A stretch of 64,000 nt of DNA from Klebsiella sp. RIT-PI-d (GTDB lineage: Bacteria; Pseudomonadota; Gammaproteobacteria; Enterobacterales; Enterobacteriaceae): the NCBI RefSeq assembly GCF_001187865.1, contig NZ_LGIT01000007.1:1-64000 (forward strand). Direction: 5' to 3'. A model generated the notes under the pieces. It was not told the DNA's origin, did no database searches, and was given only the letters and a program-made list of their open reading frames with translations. Shown piece after piece: positions 33,773 to 43,136 of the stretch (the stretch's first letter is position 1; every line of letters begins with the position of its first letter). Position numbers and translations under genes: made by a program.

Positions 33773-34303
33773 GTGACAACAATAGTAAGCGTACGCCGTA
33801 ACGGCCATGTGGTCATCGCAGGTGATGGTCAGGCCACGCTCGGCAACACCGTAATGAAAGGCAACGTAAAAAAAGTACGTCGTCTTTACAACGATAAAGT
33901 CATCGCAGGCTTTGCCGGCGGCACCGCCGATGCTTTCACCCTCTTCGAACTGTTTGAACGCAAGCTGGAAATGCACCAGGGTCACCTGGTTAAAGCCGCC
34001 GTTGAACTGGCGAAAGACTGGCGTACCGACCGTATGCTGCGCAAACTTGAAGCGCTGCTGGCCGTCGCCGACGAAAATGCCTCATTGATTATTACCGGTA
34101 ATGGCGACGTTGTTCAGCCAGAAAATGATTTGATTGCGATTGGCTCTGGTGGGCCTTACGCGCAGGCTGCTGCCCGTGCTCTGCTGGAAAACACCGAGCT
34201 TGGCGCACGTGACATTGCGGAGAAAGCGTTGGGGATTGCAGGCGATATCTGCATCTATACCAACCACTTCCACACTATTGAAGAATTGCCGTCTAAGGCG
34301 TAA
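33773..34303 (+). CDS. hslV: ATP-dependent protease proteolytic subunit HslV (ClpQ)
   Basis: Threonine peptidase that forms a double-hexamer core and works with HslU. The protein is 176 residues as in E. coli. After removal of the initiator the N-terminus is [10 protein letters not shown] with the catalytic Thr1. The frame is open 36 codons further up through the promoter, so the GTG at 33773 was chosen from the required N-terminal Thr. It starts a heat-shock operon with hslU nine bases on. Confidence 0.97.
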   Translation: MTTIVSVRRNGHVVIAGDGQATLGNTVMKGNVKKVRRLYNDKVIAGFAGGTADAFTLFELFERKLEMHQGHLVKAAVELAKDWRTDRMLRKLEALLAVADENASLIITGNGDVVQPENDLIAIGSGGPYAQAAARALLENTELGARDIAEKALGIAGDICIYTNHFHTIEELPSKA

Positions 34304-34312
34304 GGATCACCC

Positions 34313-35644
34313 ATGTCTGAAATGACCCCACGCGAAATTGTCAGCGAACTGAACAAACACATTATCGGTCAGGATGCGGCTAAGCGTTCTGTGGCCATTG
34401 CATTACGTAACCGCTGGCGTCGTATGCAGCTTGACGAAGAGCTGCGCCATGAAGTTACGCCAAAAAATATTCTGATGATCGGCCCGACCGGCGTAGGTAA
34501 AACTGAAATTGCCCGCCGTCTGGCAAAACTGGCTAACGCGCCGTTCATTAAAGTTGAAGCGACTAAATTCACCGAGGTGGGCTATGTCGGTAAAGAAGTG
34601 GATTCTATCATTCGCGATCTGACCGACTCTGCGATCAAAATGGTTCGCGTTCAGTCTATTGAGAAATACCGTTACCGCGCGGAAGAAATGGCGGAAGAGC
34701 GTATTCTTGATGTGCTGATCCCACCGGCTAAAAACAACTGGGGCCAGGCTGAGCAACAGGCTGAACCGTCCGCAGCGCGTCAGGCATTCCGCAAAAAACT
34801 GCGTGAAGGCCAGCTCGATGACAAAGAAATCGAGATTGATCTGGCTGCGGCGCCAATGGGCGTTGAAATCATGGCACCTCCGGGCATGGAAGAGATGACC
34901 AGCCAGCTTCAGTCGATGTTCCAGAATCTGGGTGGCCAGAAGCAAAAACCGCGCAAGCTAAAAATCAAGGAAGCGATGAAGCTCCTGATTGAAGAAGAAG
35001 CCGCGAAACTGGTTAACCCGGAAGAGTTAAAACAGGACGCGGTCGATGCGGTTGAGCAGCACGGTATCGTGTTTATCGACGAAATCGACAAAATCTGTAA
35101 GCGCGGCGAATCTAATGGCCCGGACGTTTCCCGTGAAGGTGTTCAGCGCGACCTGCTGCCGCTGGTGGAAGGCTGTACCGTTTCCACTAAACACGGCATG
35201 GTCAAAACGGATCATATTCTGTTTATCGCCTCCGGTGCATTCCAGGTGGCTAAACCGTCCGATCTTATTCCGGAATTGCAGGGTCGTCTGCCTATCCGCG
35301 TTGAGCTTCAGGCGCTCACAACCGGTGATTTTGAACGCATTTTGACTGAGCCTAACGCATCTGTAACCGTACAGTACAAAGCGCTGATGGCCACTGAAGG
35401 CGTTAATATTGAGTTTACCGAAGACGGTATTAAGCGCATCGCACAGGCCGCCTGGCAGGTCAACGAAACCACAGAAAACATCGGCGCACGCCGTCTGCAT
35501 ACCGTGCTTGAGCGTCTTATGGAAGATATTTCCTACGATGCCAGCGATCTCAACGGTGAAACCATCATCATTGATGCAGACTATGTGAGTAAGCACCTTG
35601 ATGCTTTAGTAGCAGATGAAGATTTGAGCCGTTTTATCTTATAA
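34313..35644 (+). CDS. hslU: HslU (ClpY) AAA+ unfoldase
   Basis: ATPase that unfolds and feeds substrates to HslV. The 443 residues match E. coli. Walker A is [14 protein letters not shown] near residue 57, the pore motif GYVGKEVD follows near 90, and Walker B is [10 protein letters not shown] near 252. The I domain lies between about 110 and 240. The C-terminus SRFIL can insert into HslV to activate it. Confidence 0.98.
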   Translation: MSEMTPREIVSELNKHIIGQDAAKRSVAIALRNRWRRMQLDEELRHEVTPKNILMIGPTGVGKTEIARRLAKLANAPFIKVEATKFTEVGYVGKEVDSIIRDLTDSAIKMVRVQSIEKYRYRAEEMAEERILDVLIPPAKNNWGQAEQQAEPSAARQAFRKKLREGQLDDKEIEIDLAAAPMGVEIMAPPGMEEMTSQLQSMFQNLGGQKQKPRKLKIKEAMKLLIEEEAAKLVNPEELKQDAVDAVEQHGIVFIDEIDKICKRGESNGPDVSREGVQRDLLPLVEGCTVSTKHGMVKTDHILFIASGAFQVAKPSDLIPELQGRLPIRVELQALTTGDFERILTEPNASVTVQYKALMATEGVNIEFTEDGIKRIAQAAWQVNETTENIGARRLHTVLERLMEDISYDASDLNGETIIIDADYVSKHLDALVADEDLSRFIL

Positions 35645-35673
35645 TCGTGCTCAATACGTTTTCATCACTTCAG

Positions 35674-35698
35674 ATGGGGCTAATAAGCCCCATTTTTT
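35674..35698 (+). terminator. Intrinsic terminator after hslU
   Basis: Stem ATGGGGC/GCCCCAT, then a run of six Ts, between hslU and menA. Part of the T-run lies 14 bases before the menA start, so menA may rely on readthrough or on its own promoter. Confidence 0.85.
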
Positions 35699-35711
35699 AT
35701 TGGCCGGAATT

Positions 35712-36638
35712 ATGACTGAACAACCTTTAAGCCCGACTCAGGCATGGCTCGAAAGCCTGCGACCTAAGACGCTCCCGCTGGCCTTTAGCGCCATTGTGGT
35801 CGGTACTGCGCTGGCATGGTGGCAGGGACACTTTAATCCGCTGGTCGCCATCCTGGCGCTGGTCACCGCCGGATTGCTGCAAATTCTCTCCAACCTGGCG
35901 AATGACTATGGTGATGCGGTCAAAGGAAGCGACAAGCCTGACCGTATTGGCCCGCTACGCGGAATGCAAAAAGGTGCGATTACTCAGCAGCAAATGAAAC
36001 GCGCGCTGATCGTTACCATTGTTCTTACCTGCGTATCCGGACTGGCGCTGGTCGCGGTGGCCTGTGAGACCATGACCGACTTTATCGGCTTTCTGGTACT
36101 TGGCTGTCTTTCTATTGTCGCCGCTATCACCTATACCATGGGTAATCGTCCTTACGGCTATATTGGCCTGGGGGATATTTCGGTACTGGTTTTTTTCGGC
36201 TGGCTAAGCGTCATGGGCAGCTGGTATCTTCAGGCACATAGCGTGATCCCGGCAATTATTTTACCTGCCACCGCCTGCGGTCTGCTGGCGACCGCGGTGT
36301 TGAATATCAATAATCTGCGCGACATCGATAGCGACCGGCAAAATGGTAAGAACACCCTGGTGGTACGCCTCGGGCCGCTGAATGCCCGACGTTACCACAG
36401 CGTTTTGCTGGCTGGCGCGTTGCTATGCCTTGCGCTTTTTAACCTGATTTCACTGCAAAGCCCGTGGGGCTGGCTGTTTATTCTGGCCGCGCCGCTCCTG
36501 TTCCGCCAGGCGCGCTATGTGATGCGTGAACGCGATCCGCTTGCAATGCGTCCGATGCTGGAACGCACCGTAAAAGGCGCATTGCTGACTAACCTGCTGT
36601 TTGTGGTTGGGATTATCCTCAGTCAGACGCTGAATTAA
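35712..36638 (+). CDS. menA: 1,4-dihydroxy-2-naphthoate octaprenyltransferase
   Basis: Membrane prenyltransferase that makes demethylmenaquinone. The 308 residues form about nine hydrophobic segments. The UbiA-family aspartate motifs are NLANDYGDAVKGSDKPDR near residue 62 and NNLRDIDSDRQNGK near 200. The start ATG at 35712 gives MTEQPLSPTQAWLESLRPKT, the family N-terminus. Confidence 0.97.
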   Translation: MTEQPLSPTQAWLESLRPKTLPLAFSAIVVGTALAWWQGHFNPLVAILALVTAGLLQILSNLANDYGDAVKGSDKPDRIGPLRGMQKGAITQQQMKRALIVTIVLTCVSGLALVAVACETMTDFIGFLVLGCLSIVAAITYTMGNRPYGYIGLGDISVLVFFGWLSVMGSWYLQAHSVIPAIILPATACGLLATAVLNINNLRDIDSDRQNGKNTLVVRLGPLNARRYHSVLLAGALLCLALFNLISLQSPWGWLFILAAPLLFRQARYVMRERDPLAMRPMLERTVKGALLTNLLFVVGIILSQTLN

Positions 36639-36730
36639 CTGACAAATATCAATTAACAATTGTTGATTTTGCCAACAGTACGCCTGGCGCGATATACTGA
36701 AGGTTCTCGCAGCAACGGAACGTTAAGCCT

Positions 36731-37216
36731 ATGAAATACGATACTTCCGAACTTTGCGACATCTACCAGGAAGATGTCAACGTCGTGGAACCGCTGTTCA
36801 CCAACTTTGGTGGTCGGTCGTCGTTTGGCGGCCAAATTACCACGGTGAAATGTTTCGAGGACAACGGGTTGCTGTACGATCTGCTCGAACAAAATGGTCG
36901 TGGCCGCATCCTGTTAGTTGACGGCGGCGGCTCCGTTCGTCGCGCGCTGATTGATGCGGATCTCGCCCGCACCGCGGCGCAAAATGAATGGGAAGGAATT
37001 GTGGTGTACGGTTCAGTACGCCAGGTCGACGACCTTGAAGAACTTGATATTGGCATTCAGGCGATTGCCGCCATTCCAGCCGGCGCGGCGGGTGAAGGCA
37101 TCGGTGAAAGTGACGTACGCGTCAATTTTGGCGGCGTAACGTTCTTCTCCGGCGACCATCTTTACGCTGATAATACCGGTATTATCCTGTCGGAAGACGC
37201 GCTGGATATCGAATAG
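36731..37216 (+). CDS. rraA: Regulator of RNase E activity A
   Basis: Small trimeric protein, 161 residues, that binds RNase E and its degradosome scaffold and inhibits RNA cleavage. The sequence is close to E. coli RraA ([38 protein letters not shown]). It follows menA by about 90 bases, as in E. coli. The gene that should come next in E. coli (zapB) is not here. Confidence 0.97.
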   Translation: MKYDTSELCDIYQEDVNVVEPLFTNFGGRSSFGGQITTVKCFEDNGLLYDLLEQNGRGRILLVDGGGSVRRALIDADLARTAAQNEWEGIVVYGSVRQVDDLEELDIGIQAIAAIPAGAAGEGIGESDVRVNFGGVTFFSGDHLYADNTGIILSEDALDIE

Positions 37217-37232
37217 TTCTCCTGCCAAAGAA

Positions 37233-37252
37233 AAGGGAAGGTTTCCCTTCCC
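37233..37252 (+). terminator. Hairpin after rraA
   Basis: Inverted repeat AGGGAAGG/CCTTCCCT just past the rraA stop, followed by only a loose T-rich stretch. A weak terminator. Confidence 0.5.
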
Positions 37253-37287
37253 TTCTGACTTCTCTCTGTGTAGCGCGGTGGAACATT

Positions 37288-37377
37288 TGCCTGGCGGCGC
37301 TTTGCTTGCACAGGCCCGCGCAATACATAACCTGCTGATATAGCAGGCGTGGCAGGCCAGGTGTAGCCGCCAGCCCG
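37288..37377. repeat. REP/BIME-like inverted repeat pair
   Basis: Two REP-like units face each other: one starts GCCTGGCGGCGC (37289 to about 37315) and one ends GCCGCCAGCC (37351-37375). A small hairpin, CCTGCT/AGCAGG (37331-37347), lies between them. They fill the rraA-pfkA gap, which is the site of a large gene loss relative to E. coli. The family assignment is by eye. Confidence 0.65.
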
Positions 37378-37389
37378 CATTTAACCCGC

Positions 37390-38352
37390 TTAGTACAACT
37401 TCTTAGCCGTTTCCAGCCAGTCACCTTTGAACGGACGCTTCATATTTTCAATCGCATCAATGATGTCATGGTGAACCAGTTTTTCGTTCTGGATACCCAC
37501 GCAACGACCACCGTGACCAGCAAGCAGCAGATCGATAGCATACGCGCCCATACGGGATGCCAGAATACGGTCGTAAGGCACCGGAGAGCCGCCACGCTGA
37601 ATGTGACCTAACACGGTGGCACGCGTTTCACGATGGGTTTCTTTCTCGATGTAATCCGCCAGCTCGTGGATATCACACATATGTTCAGTGATCGCAACGA
37701 TCGCGTGTTTTTTACCTTTGGCGATGCCCGCTTTGATTTCGGCCACCAGATCGTCACGGCTAAATTCGACTTCCGGCACCATAACAAACTCACAGCCGCC
37801 CGCGATAGCTGCCGCCAGGGTCAGATCGCCGCAGTAGCGGCCCATGACTTCAACAATAGAGATACGCTGGTGAGAAGAGGACGTGTCGCGCAGGCGGTCA
37901 ATCGCCTCGACGACGGTACCCAGCGCGGTGAAATAGCCGATGGTGTAGTCGGTACCTTTGATATCGTTATCAATCGTACCCGGCAGACCGATGCACGGGA
38001 AACCCATTTCAGTCAGGCGTTTTGCCCCCATGTAGGAACCGTCACCGCCGATAACTACCAGAGCATCTATACCGCGCTTTTTCATGTTCTCGATAGCCAC
38101 AGCACGGATATGTTCTTCGCGGAATTCAGGGAAACGTGCGGAGCCGAGGAATGTGCCGCCACGGTTGATCATGTCGGAAACGCTGTAGCGGTCGAGCTGG
38201 ATCATACGGTCTTCGTACAATCCCAGATAACCGTCATACACGCCCATCACTTCCAGACCTTCCGTTAATGCTGCACGGACAACGCCACGAATCGCAGCGT
38301 TCATGCCCGGCGCATCGCCGCCACTTGTCAACACACCGATTTTCTTAATCAT
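37390..38352 (-). CDS. pfkA: 6-phosphofructokinase I
   Basis: ATP-dependent glycolytic kinase, allosterically inhibited by phosphoenolpyruvate. The 320 residues match E. coli PfkA. Motifs are [16 protein letters not shown] at the N-terminus, [12 protein letters not shown] near residue 103, and the catalytic [16 protein letters not shown] with Asp127. It is convergent with rraA, and in E. coli the two are separated by about ten genes. Confidence 0.98.
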   Translation of the reverse strand: MIKKIGVLTSGGDAPGMNAAIRGVVRAALTEGLEVMGVYDGYLGLYEDRMIQLDRYSVSDMINRGGTFLGSARFPEFREEHIRAVAIENMKKRGIDALVVIGGDGSYMGAKRLTEMGFPCIGLPGTIDNDIKGTDYTIGYFTALGTVVEAIDRLRDTSSSHQRISIVEVMGRYCGDLTLAAAIAGGCEFVMVPEVEFSRDDLVAEIKAGIAKGKKHAIVAITEHMCDIHELADYIEKETHRETRATVLGHIQRGGSPVPYDRILASRMGAYAIDLLLAGHGGRCVGIQNEKLVHHDIIDAIENMKRPFKGDWLETAKKLY

Positions 38353-38546
38353 GACTACCTCTGAACTTAGAATGCAAAATGAAATCTGATGCCGGAAACG
38401 AACTTAGGCTTATCCAAAGTACGTAACGAATACTGCCGATAGTATATCAATCCTCTGTTGCTGAATTGATTCAGGTCAGACCAAACGGCGCTAATTTATA
38501 CAAAAAATGCCGATCCAACCCGCACTTTTACAAGAAACACAAAAGC

Positions 38547-39440
38547 TCAAAGCCGTTGTTCCTCCAGCGGTACTACCGAGCAGGGGTCCTGGTGAATGAT
38601 GATGTCCGATCCCGGAAAACGAAGTAAAAGAGCCTGCTCAATCTGATCGGCCACAAGATGTGCTTCGACCAGTGGCAAATTGTCATCCATTTCTAAATGA
38701 ATTTGAATAAAGCGGGTCGGCCCTGACTGCCGCGTTCGTAAGTCATGCGCACCACGCACGCCTGGCCAGGCGATGACGGTGTTAATAATTTCCTGCCGCT
38801 CTGCATCAGGAAGTGCACGATCCAGCAGAGACTGCACGGCTTCATACCCCATTCGTAACGCGCTATACAGGATATAGACACCAATCCCGAGTGCAAACAA
38901 CGCGTCTGCCCGGTGCCAGCCATACCATGACAGACCAAGCGCAATAAGAATGGTTCCGTTCATCATAACATCAGACTGATAATGAAGCATATCTGCGCGC
39001 ACAGCCTGGCTGTGGGTCTTGCGGACAACCCAGCGCTGAAAAGTGACTAAAATTACTGTGCTGATAAGCGCAATAAGGGTGACCACTACACCGATACCGG
39101 GTGCTTTCATCTCTACCGGATTAGCCAGATGCTGAACGCCGGTAAGAAAGAGAAACAGGGCTGAGCCGGAGATAAACATACTCTGTGCCAGCGCGGCCAG
39201 AGATTCCGCCTTGCCATGGCCAAAGGTATGCTCATCATCAGCGGGTTGCAGCGAGTAGCGCACCACCAGAAGGTTGGTGAGGGAAGCGGCAATATCGACC
39301 AGTGAATCGACCAGCGCGGCCAGGATGCTGACTGAACCGGTGTACCACCATGCCACTATTTTAATGATTAACAAACAGGACGCCATTATCGTAGCGGCAA
39401 TCGCTGCGCGGCTGACCAGTTGGCCATAAGAATGATTCAT
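38547..39440 (-). CDS. fieF: Ferrous-iron and zinc efflux pump (CDF family)
   Basis: Inner-membrane proton antiporter that exports Fe(II) and Zn(II), also called YiiP. The protein is 297 residues (E. coli 300). It has six membrane helices and a C-terminal cytoplasmic dimer domain. Transport-site ligands are in [11 protein letters not shown] (D45, D49) and [14 protein letters not shown] (H153, D157). The last residues are shorter and different from E. coli. It lies between pfkA and the cpx genes, as in E. coli. Confidence 0.96.
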   Translation of the reverse strand: MNHSYGQLVSRAAIAATIMASCLLIIKIVAWWYTGSVSILAALVDSLVDIAASLTNLLVVRYSLQPADDEHTFGHGKAESLAALAQSMFISGSALFLFLTGVQHLANPVEMKAPGIGVVVTLIALISTVILVTFQRWVVRKTHSQAVRADMLHYQSDVMMNGTILIALGLSWYGWHRADALFALGIGVYILYSALRMGYEAVQSLLDRALPDAERQEIINTVIAWPGVRGAHDLRTRQSGPTRFIQIHLEMDDNLPLVEAHLVADQIEQALLLRFPGSDIIIHQDPCSVVPLEEQRL

Positions 39441-39784
39441 AGATTCTCCTGCTTTATCCTCGGGTAGTATAACGCACGTCGGGAGCAGGACGAAAAGGCG
39501 GTCTGGACCAGAAAATCATCTCGTTTACGCTTGATTAAGAATACTGGCGGGCAAACTCATCATTAGCATAAATATTAATATAATAAATGCTGCAAATTCC
39601 GCCATACCTGAAATAAAAACCCAGAAGCAACATCATTATTATCACACCTGACATCACTAAATAATTTTATATTTTTTGATAACTAACATATTGTACGAGT
39701 TTTAATAATTATGGCACTTTACCGGCAGTCGTTGGAATACGCATTGTGAAAAGAATAACCACTTCCAATATAAAGGACTAAATA
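39441..39784. other. AT-rich gap upstream of fieF and the small secreted protein gene
   Basis: About 340 bases, strongly AT-rich from about 39550 on, with no supported ORF. It should hold the fieF promoter (minus strand) and the promoter of the gene at 39785 (plus strand). No named operator was recognised. Confidence 0.55.
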
Positions 39785-40240
39785 ATGAAAACATTGTCAG
39801 GCATGGCGCTTTTTCTTGCACTTATCGCAGGCCCGGCCGCAGCGCAGACGCAGATGAGCTGCCCGGTTCCGGAAAGCATTACCTACCAGAATAATATTTA
39901 CACGGCGCAAGTCACCCAACCCGGCTGGGAAGGAAGCTGGAATTCACAGCGGCATGTAAAACAAAGCGTAAAACGTTTTGTGACTGCGCTGTATTTTGCG
40001 AAGAGTGGCGTTAATGAAGGTGCGCTGGTTAATTGTACCTATGAGCTGGCAAACGGCAAAGATATCGATTTAGCCTACAGCCGCCAGGGGGAAGAAGATA
40101 CTCTCAGCAACCTGATCGTTTCAATTGCCGGGAATACCAGCTGGTATCCAGAATCTGCTGCAAAAACCGAGCGTTTTTATGATTGCGATGATTCAGCAGA
40201 TGCCTGCAACTTCATGCCAGTCAAAACAGTTAGCCAATGA
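39785..40240 (+). CDS. Small secreted protein of unknown function (DUF3757-like)
   Basis: A 151-residue protein with a clear signal peptide (MKTLSGMALFLALIAGPAAA, cleavage before QTQMSCP). The mature part has four cysteines, at SCPVPESI, VNCTYEL, and the close pair in YDCDDSADACNF. These could form two disulfides in the periplasm. The pattern recalls DUF3757 proteins, which is a weak match made from memory. It lies between fieF and cpxP, where E. coli has no gene. AT-rich upstream DNA hints at acquisition. No function is proposed. Confidence 0.7.
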   Translation: MKTLSGMALFLALIAGPAAAQTQMSCPVPESITYQNNIYTAQVTQPGWEGSWNSQRHVKQSVKRFVTALYFAKSGVNEGALVNCTYELANGKDIDLAYSRQGEEDTLSNLIVSIAGNTSWYPESAAKTERFYDCDDSADACNFMPVKTVSQ

Positions 40241-40280
40241 TTGTCTTCAGACAGTGTCTGAAACGGATCGTCTACGCATA

Positions 40281-40338
40281 AAAAAAAACCCCCACATCAT
40301 GTGGGGGAAGACAGGGATGGTGTCTATGGCAAGGAAAA
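40281..40338 (-). ncRNA. cpxQ: CpxQ small RNA (3' end of cpxP mRNA)
   Basis: Hfq-dependent RNA cut from the cpxP 3' UTR by RNase E, which represses mRNAs of inner-membrane proteins in E. coli and Salmonella. Read on the minus strand it begins TTTTCCTTGCCATAGACACC, continues with CATCCCTGTCTTCC, and ends with the terminator CCCCCACAT/ATGTGGGGG and an eight-T run. This differs from E. coli CpxQ at about one loop base. The 58-nt size is the same. Confidence 0.93.
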
Positions 40339-40359
40339 ACAGGGTGTGTCGCTGGGATA

Positions 40360-40851
40360 CTACTTACTGCTACTAAACTGCTTAAACGGAGAGGTCAATT
40401 GCAACTGCGTGATATCCCGCATCTGCGCCATCCGTTTTTGATGCTTCTCATTTAAAACCGCTTGCTGCTCCGGCGTTAACAGGCGGAACATTTGGTTACG
40501 CACGCGGGCCATTTCGACCTGTCGCGCTACCTGTTCCTGCGCCATTTTTTCTGCCTGAGCGCGCACAGCGTTTTCGTCAAAATTTTCAGCGGTAATCAGG
40601 CGGTGCATTGCCTCAATTTCGCTAACATTAACAGGTGGCTGCTCGTGCCTGGCCTGTTGCATCAGGTCTCGCATTTGTTGGCGCTGATGCTCCGTTAGAC
40701 TTATGCCGTCAAACATGTGACTCTGCTGATTATTACGCTGCGTAAGTCCTTCGGTCGGGTGCCAGTTATCGCCTGCGATGGCGTCACCTGCCTGGCTAAA
40801 CGCACTGAATGCCAGCGTAGAGACCATGACGGCAGCGGTAACTTTGCGCAT
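40360..40851 (-). CDS. cpxP: Periplasmic Cpx inhibitor and chaperone CpxP
   Basis: Periplasmic LTxxQ-family protein that dampens CpxA signalling and binds misfolded proteins. It is 163 residues. The signal peptide is [22 protein letters not shown], and the two LTxxQ motifs are [10 protein letters not shown] and [10 protein letters not shown]. The start at 40851 matches the family; the frame opens five codons earlier. It is divergent from cpxRA and has a CpxR box in its promoter. The C-terminus is shorter than in E. coli. Confidence 0.96.
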   Translation of the reverse strand: MRKVTAAVMVSTLAFSAFSQAGDAIAGDNWHPTEGLTQRNNQQSHMFDGISLTEHQRQQMRDLMQQARHEQPPVNVSEIEAMHRLITAENFDENAVRAQAEKMAQEQVARQVEMARVRNQMFRLLTPEQQAVLNEKHQKRMAQMRDITQLQLTSPFKQFSSSK

Positions 40852-40933
40852 CACTTGCTCCCACAAACTTTGTTGTTTCGCGATTCCACGAAAGACAGTC
40901 TACGATTCAGGCTGCAAACTAGCGTCAGGCGGT

Positions 40934-40948
40934 GTAAAACAACGTAAA
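40934..40948. promoter_or_regulatory. CpxR box between cpxP and cpxR
   Basis: GTAAAACAACGTAAA is a perfect GTAAA-N5-GTAAA CpxR binding site. It lies in the divergent cpxP/cpxRA promoter region, so both units should be Cpx-activated. Confidence 0.9.
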
Positions 40949-41003
40949 GTCATGGATTAGCGCGCTTCGATGACGTAATTTCTGCCTCGGAGGTATTTAA
41001 AAA

Positions 41004-41702
41004 ATGAATAAAATCCTGTTAGTTGATGATGATCGGGAGCTCACGTCGTTACTTAAAGAGCTGCTCGACATGGAAGGCTTTAACGTTTTAGTGGCGCATG
41101 ATGGGGAACAGGCGCTGACATTAATTGATGACAGCATAGATCTGCTTTTACTTGATGTGATGATGCCGAAGAAAAACGGTATCGACACGCTTAAAGAGCT
41201 ACGGCAGACCCACCAGACGCCGGTAATTATGTTGACCGCCCGCGGCAGCGAGCTGGATCGCGTACTTGGGCTTGAACTGGGTGCGGATGATTATCTGCCG
41301 AAACCGTTTAACGATCGCGAACTGGTCGCGCGTATTCGCGCTATTTTGCGCCGATCGCACTGGAGCGAGCAGCAGCAAAATAGTGATAACGGTTCGCCAA
41401 CGGTCGACGTGGATGGTCTTAGCCTCAACCCTGGCCGTCAGGAAGCCAGTTTCGATGGCGTAACGCTGGAACTGACCGGTACCGAGTTCACGTTATTGTA
41501 TTTGCTGGCGCAGCATCTGGGACAGGTGGTGTCTCGTGAACACCTGAGTCAGGAAGTTCTGGGGAAACGTTTGACGCCATTCGACCGCGCCATTGATATG
41601 CACATTTCTAACCTGCGGCGTAAGCTGCCAGAGCGTAAAGATGGTCATCCGTGGTTTAAAACGCTGCGCGGCCGTGGATATCTGATGGTCTCCGCTTCAT
41701 GA
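41004..41702 (+). CDS. cpxR: Envelope-stress response regulator CpxR
   Basis: OmpR-family regulator of envelope stress genes. The 232 residues match E. coli. The receiver domain has the phospho-acceptor Asp51 (LLLLDVMMP), the acidic pocket DDD near 8-10 and Lys in LPKPF. The winged-helix domain covers about 130-230. Its stop overlaps the cpxA start in ATGA, so the two are translationally coupled. Confidence 0.98.
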   Translation: MNKILLVDDDRELTSLLKELLDMEGFNVLVAHDGEQALTLIDDSIDLLLLDVMMPKKNGIDTLKELRQTHQTPVIMLTARGSELDRVLGLELGADDYLPKPFNDRELVARIRAILRRSHWSEQQQNSDNGSPTVDVDGLSLNPGRQEASFDGVTLELTGTEFTLLYLLAQHLGQVVSREHLSQEVLGKRLTPFDRAIDMHISNLRRKLPERKDGHPWFKTLRGRGYLMVSAS

Positions 41703-43072
41703 TTGGAAGCCTGACCGCCCGTATCTTTGCTATTTTCTGGCTCACGCTGGCGCTGGTATTGATGCTGGTACTGATGCTACCCAAGCTGGACTCCCGCCAG
41801 ATGACGGAACTTCTGGAAAGTGAGCAACGTCAGGGTGTCATGATTGAGCAGCATGTCGAAGCCGAACTGGCCAACGATCCACCCAATGATTTGATGTGGT
41901 GGCGTCGGCTGTTTCGCGCTATCGATAAGTGGGCACCGCCGGGCCAACGTCTGGTCCTCGTGACCAGCGAAGGTCGCGTTATTGGTGCTGAAAGCAATGA
42001 AATGCAGATCATTCGTAACTTTATTGGTCAGTCGGATGACGCCGATCAGCCGCAAAAGAAAAAGTATGGTCGGGTAGAGCTGGTTGGCCCATTTTCGATA
42101 CATGATGGCGAAGATAACTACCAACTTTATCTCATCCGTCCTGCCAGCAGTTCGCAATCCGACTTTATTAACCTACTGTTTGACCGTCCGCTTCTGCTAT
42201 TGATTGTCACAATGCTGGTCAGTGCACCGCTACTATTGTGGCTGGCATGGAGCCTTGCCCGACCGGCACGTAAGCTTAAGAATGCAGCAGATGAAGTCGC
42301 CCAGGGGAATTTACGTCAGCATCCTGAACTGGAGGCCGGACCGCAGGAGTTTCAGGCGGCAGGTGCCAGTTTTAACCAGATGGTGACCGCGCTTGAGCGA
42401 ATGATGACCACCCAGCAACGTTTGCTTTCGGACATCTCCCACGAACTGCGCACACCGCTTACGCGTCTTCAGCTTGCCACCGCTTTACTGCGCCGTCGTA
42501 GCGGAGAGAGCAAAGAGCTGGAGCGCATCGAAATGGAGGCGCACCGGCTGGATAGCATGATCAACGATTTGCTGGTTATGTCGCGTAATCAGCAGAAAAA
42601 TGCGCTGGTCAGCCAGACAATGAAAGCTAATCAGCTCTGGAGTGAAGTGCTGGATAACGCCGCATTTGAAGCCGAGCAGATGGGGAAATCGTTTACTATT
42701 GAGTACCCGCCGGGGCCGTGGCCGCTGTACGGTAACCCGAGTGCGCTGGAAAGCGCGCTGGAGAATATTGTCCGTAATGCGCTGCGCTACTCGCATACCA
42801 CAATTTCCGTGGCCTTCGCCGTGGATAAAGAGGGTATTACCATTAGCGTTGATGATGATGGTCCGGGCGTCAGTCAGGAAGACAGAGAGCAGATATTCCG
42901 CCCGTTCTATCGTACCGATGAGGCGCGCGATCGGGAGTCAGGCGGAACGGGTCTGGGTCTGGCGATTGTCGAAACGGCCATTCAGCAGCACCGTGGCTGG
43001 GTAAAAGCAGAGGACAGCCCGCTGGGCGGTTTACGCCTGGTGATCTGGCTTCCGCTGTATAAGCGGGCATAA
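41699..43072 (+). CDS. cpxA: Envelope-stress sensor histidine kinase CpxA
   Basis: Inner-membrane sensor for envelope stress, kinase and phosphatase of CpxR. The 457 residues match E. coli. It has two membrane helices (about 8-28 and 165-185) around a periplasmic sensor domain, then a HAMP domain. The phospho-acceptor His248 is in LSDISHELRTPLTRL, and the ATPase boxes are NIVRNALRYS, DDGPGV and GGTGLGLAIV. Confidence 0.98.
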   Translation: MIGSLTARIFAIFWLTLALVLMLVLMLPKLDSRQMTELLESEQRQGVMIEQHVEAELANDPPNDLMWWRRLFRAIDKWAPPGQRLVLVTSEGRVIGAESNEMQIIRNFIGQSDDADQPQKKKYGRVELVGPFSIHDGEDNYQLYLIRPASSSQSDFINLLFDRPLLLLIVTMLVSAPLLLWLAWSLARPARKLKNAADEVAQGNLRQHPELEAGPQEFQAAGASFNQMVTALERMMTTQQRLLSDISHELRTPLTRLQLATALLRRRSGESKELERIEMEAHRLDSMINDLLVMSRNQQKNALVSQTMKANQLWSEVLDNAAFEAEQMGKSFTIEYPPGPWPLYGNPSALESALENIVRNALRYSHTTISVAFAVDKEGITISVDDDGPGVSQEDREQIFRPFYRTDEARDRESGGTGLGLAIVETAIQQHRGWVKAEDSPLGGLRLVIWLPLYKRA

Positions 43073-43082
43073 GTAACGAAGC

Positions 43083-43134
43083 CACCCTCTTTCCAACCCT
43101 CTCCCTCAGGGAGAAGGTTGGGGATGAGGGAAAT
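43083..43134. repeat. Dispersed intergenic inverted repeat, copy 1
   Basis: An imperfect palindrome (CCAACCCTCTCCCT, then CA, then GGGAGAAGGTTGG) lies between the converging cpxA and yiiM genes. Its core CCCTCTCCCT recurs at 52914-52944. This looks like an enterobacterial dispersed intergenic repeat. It may also act as a bidirectional terminator. Confidence 0.55.
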
Positions 43135-43136
43135 CT

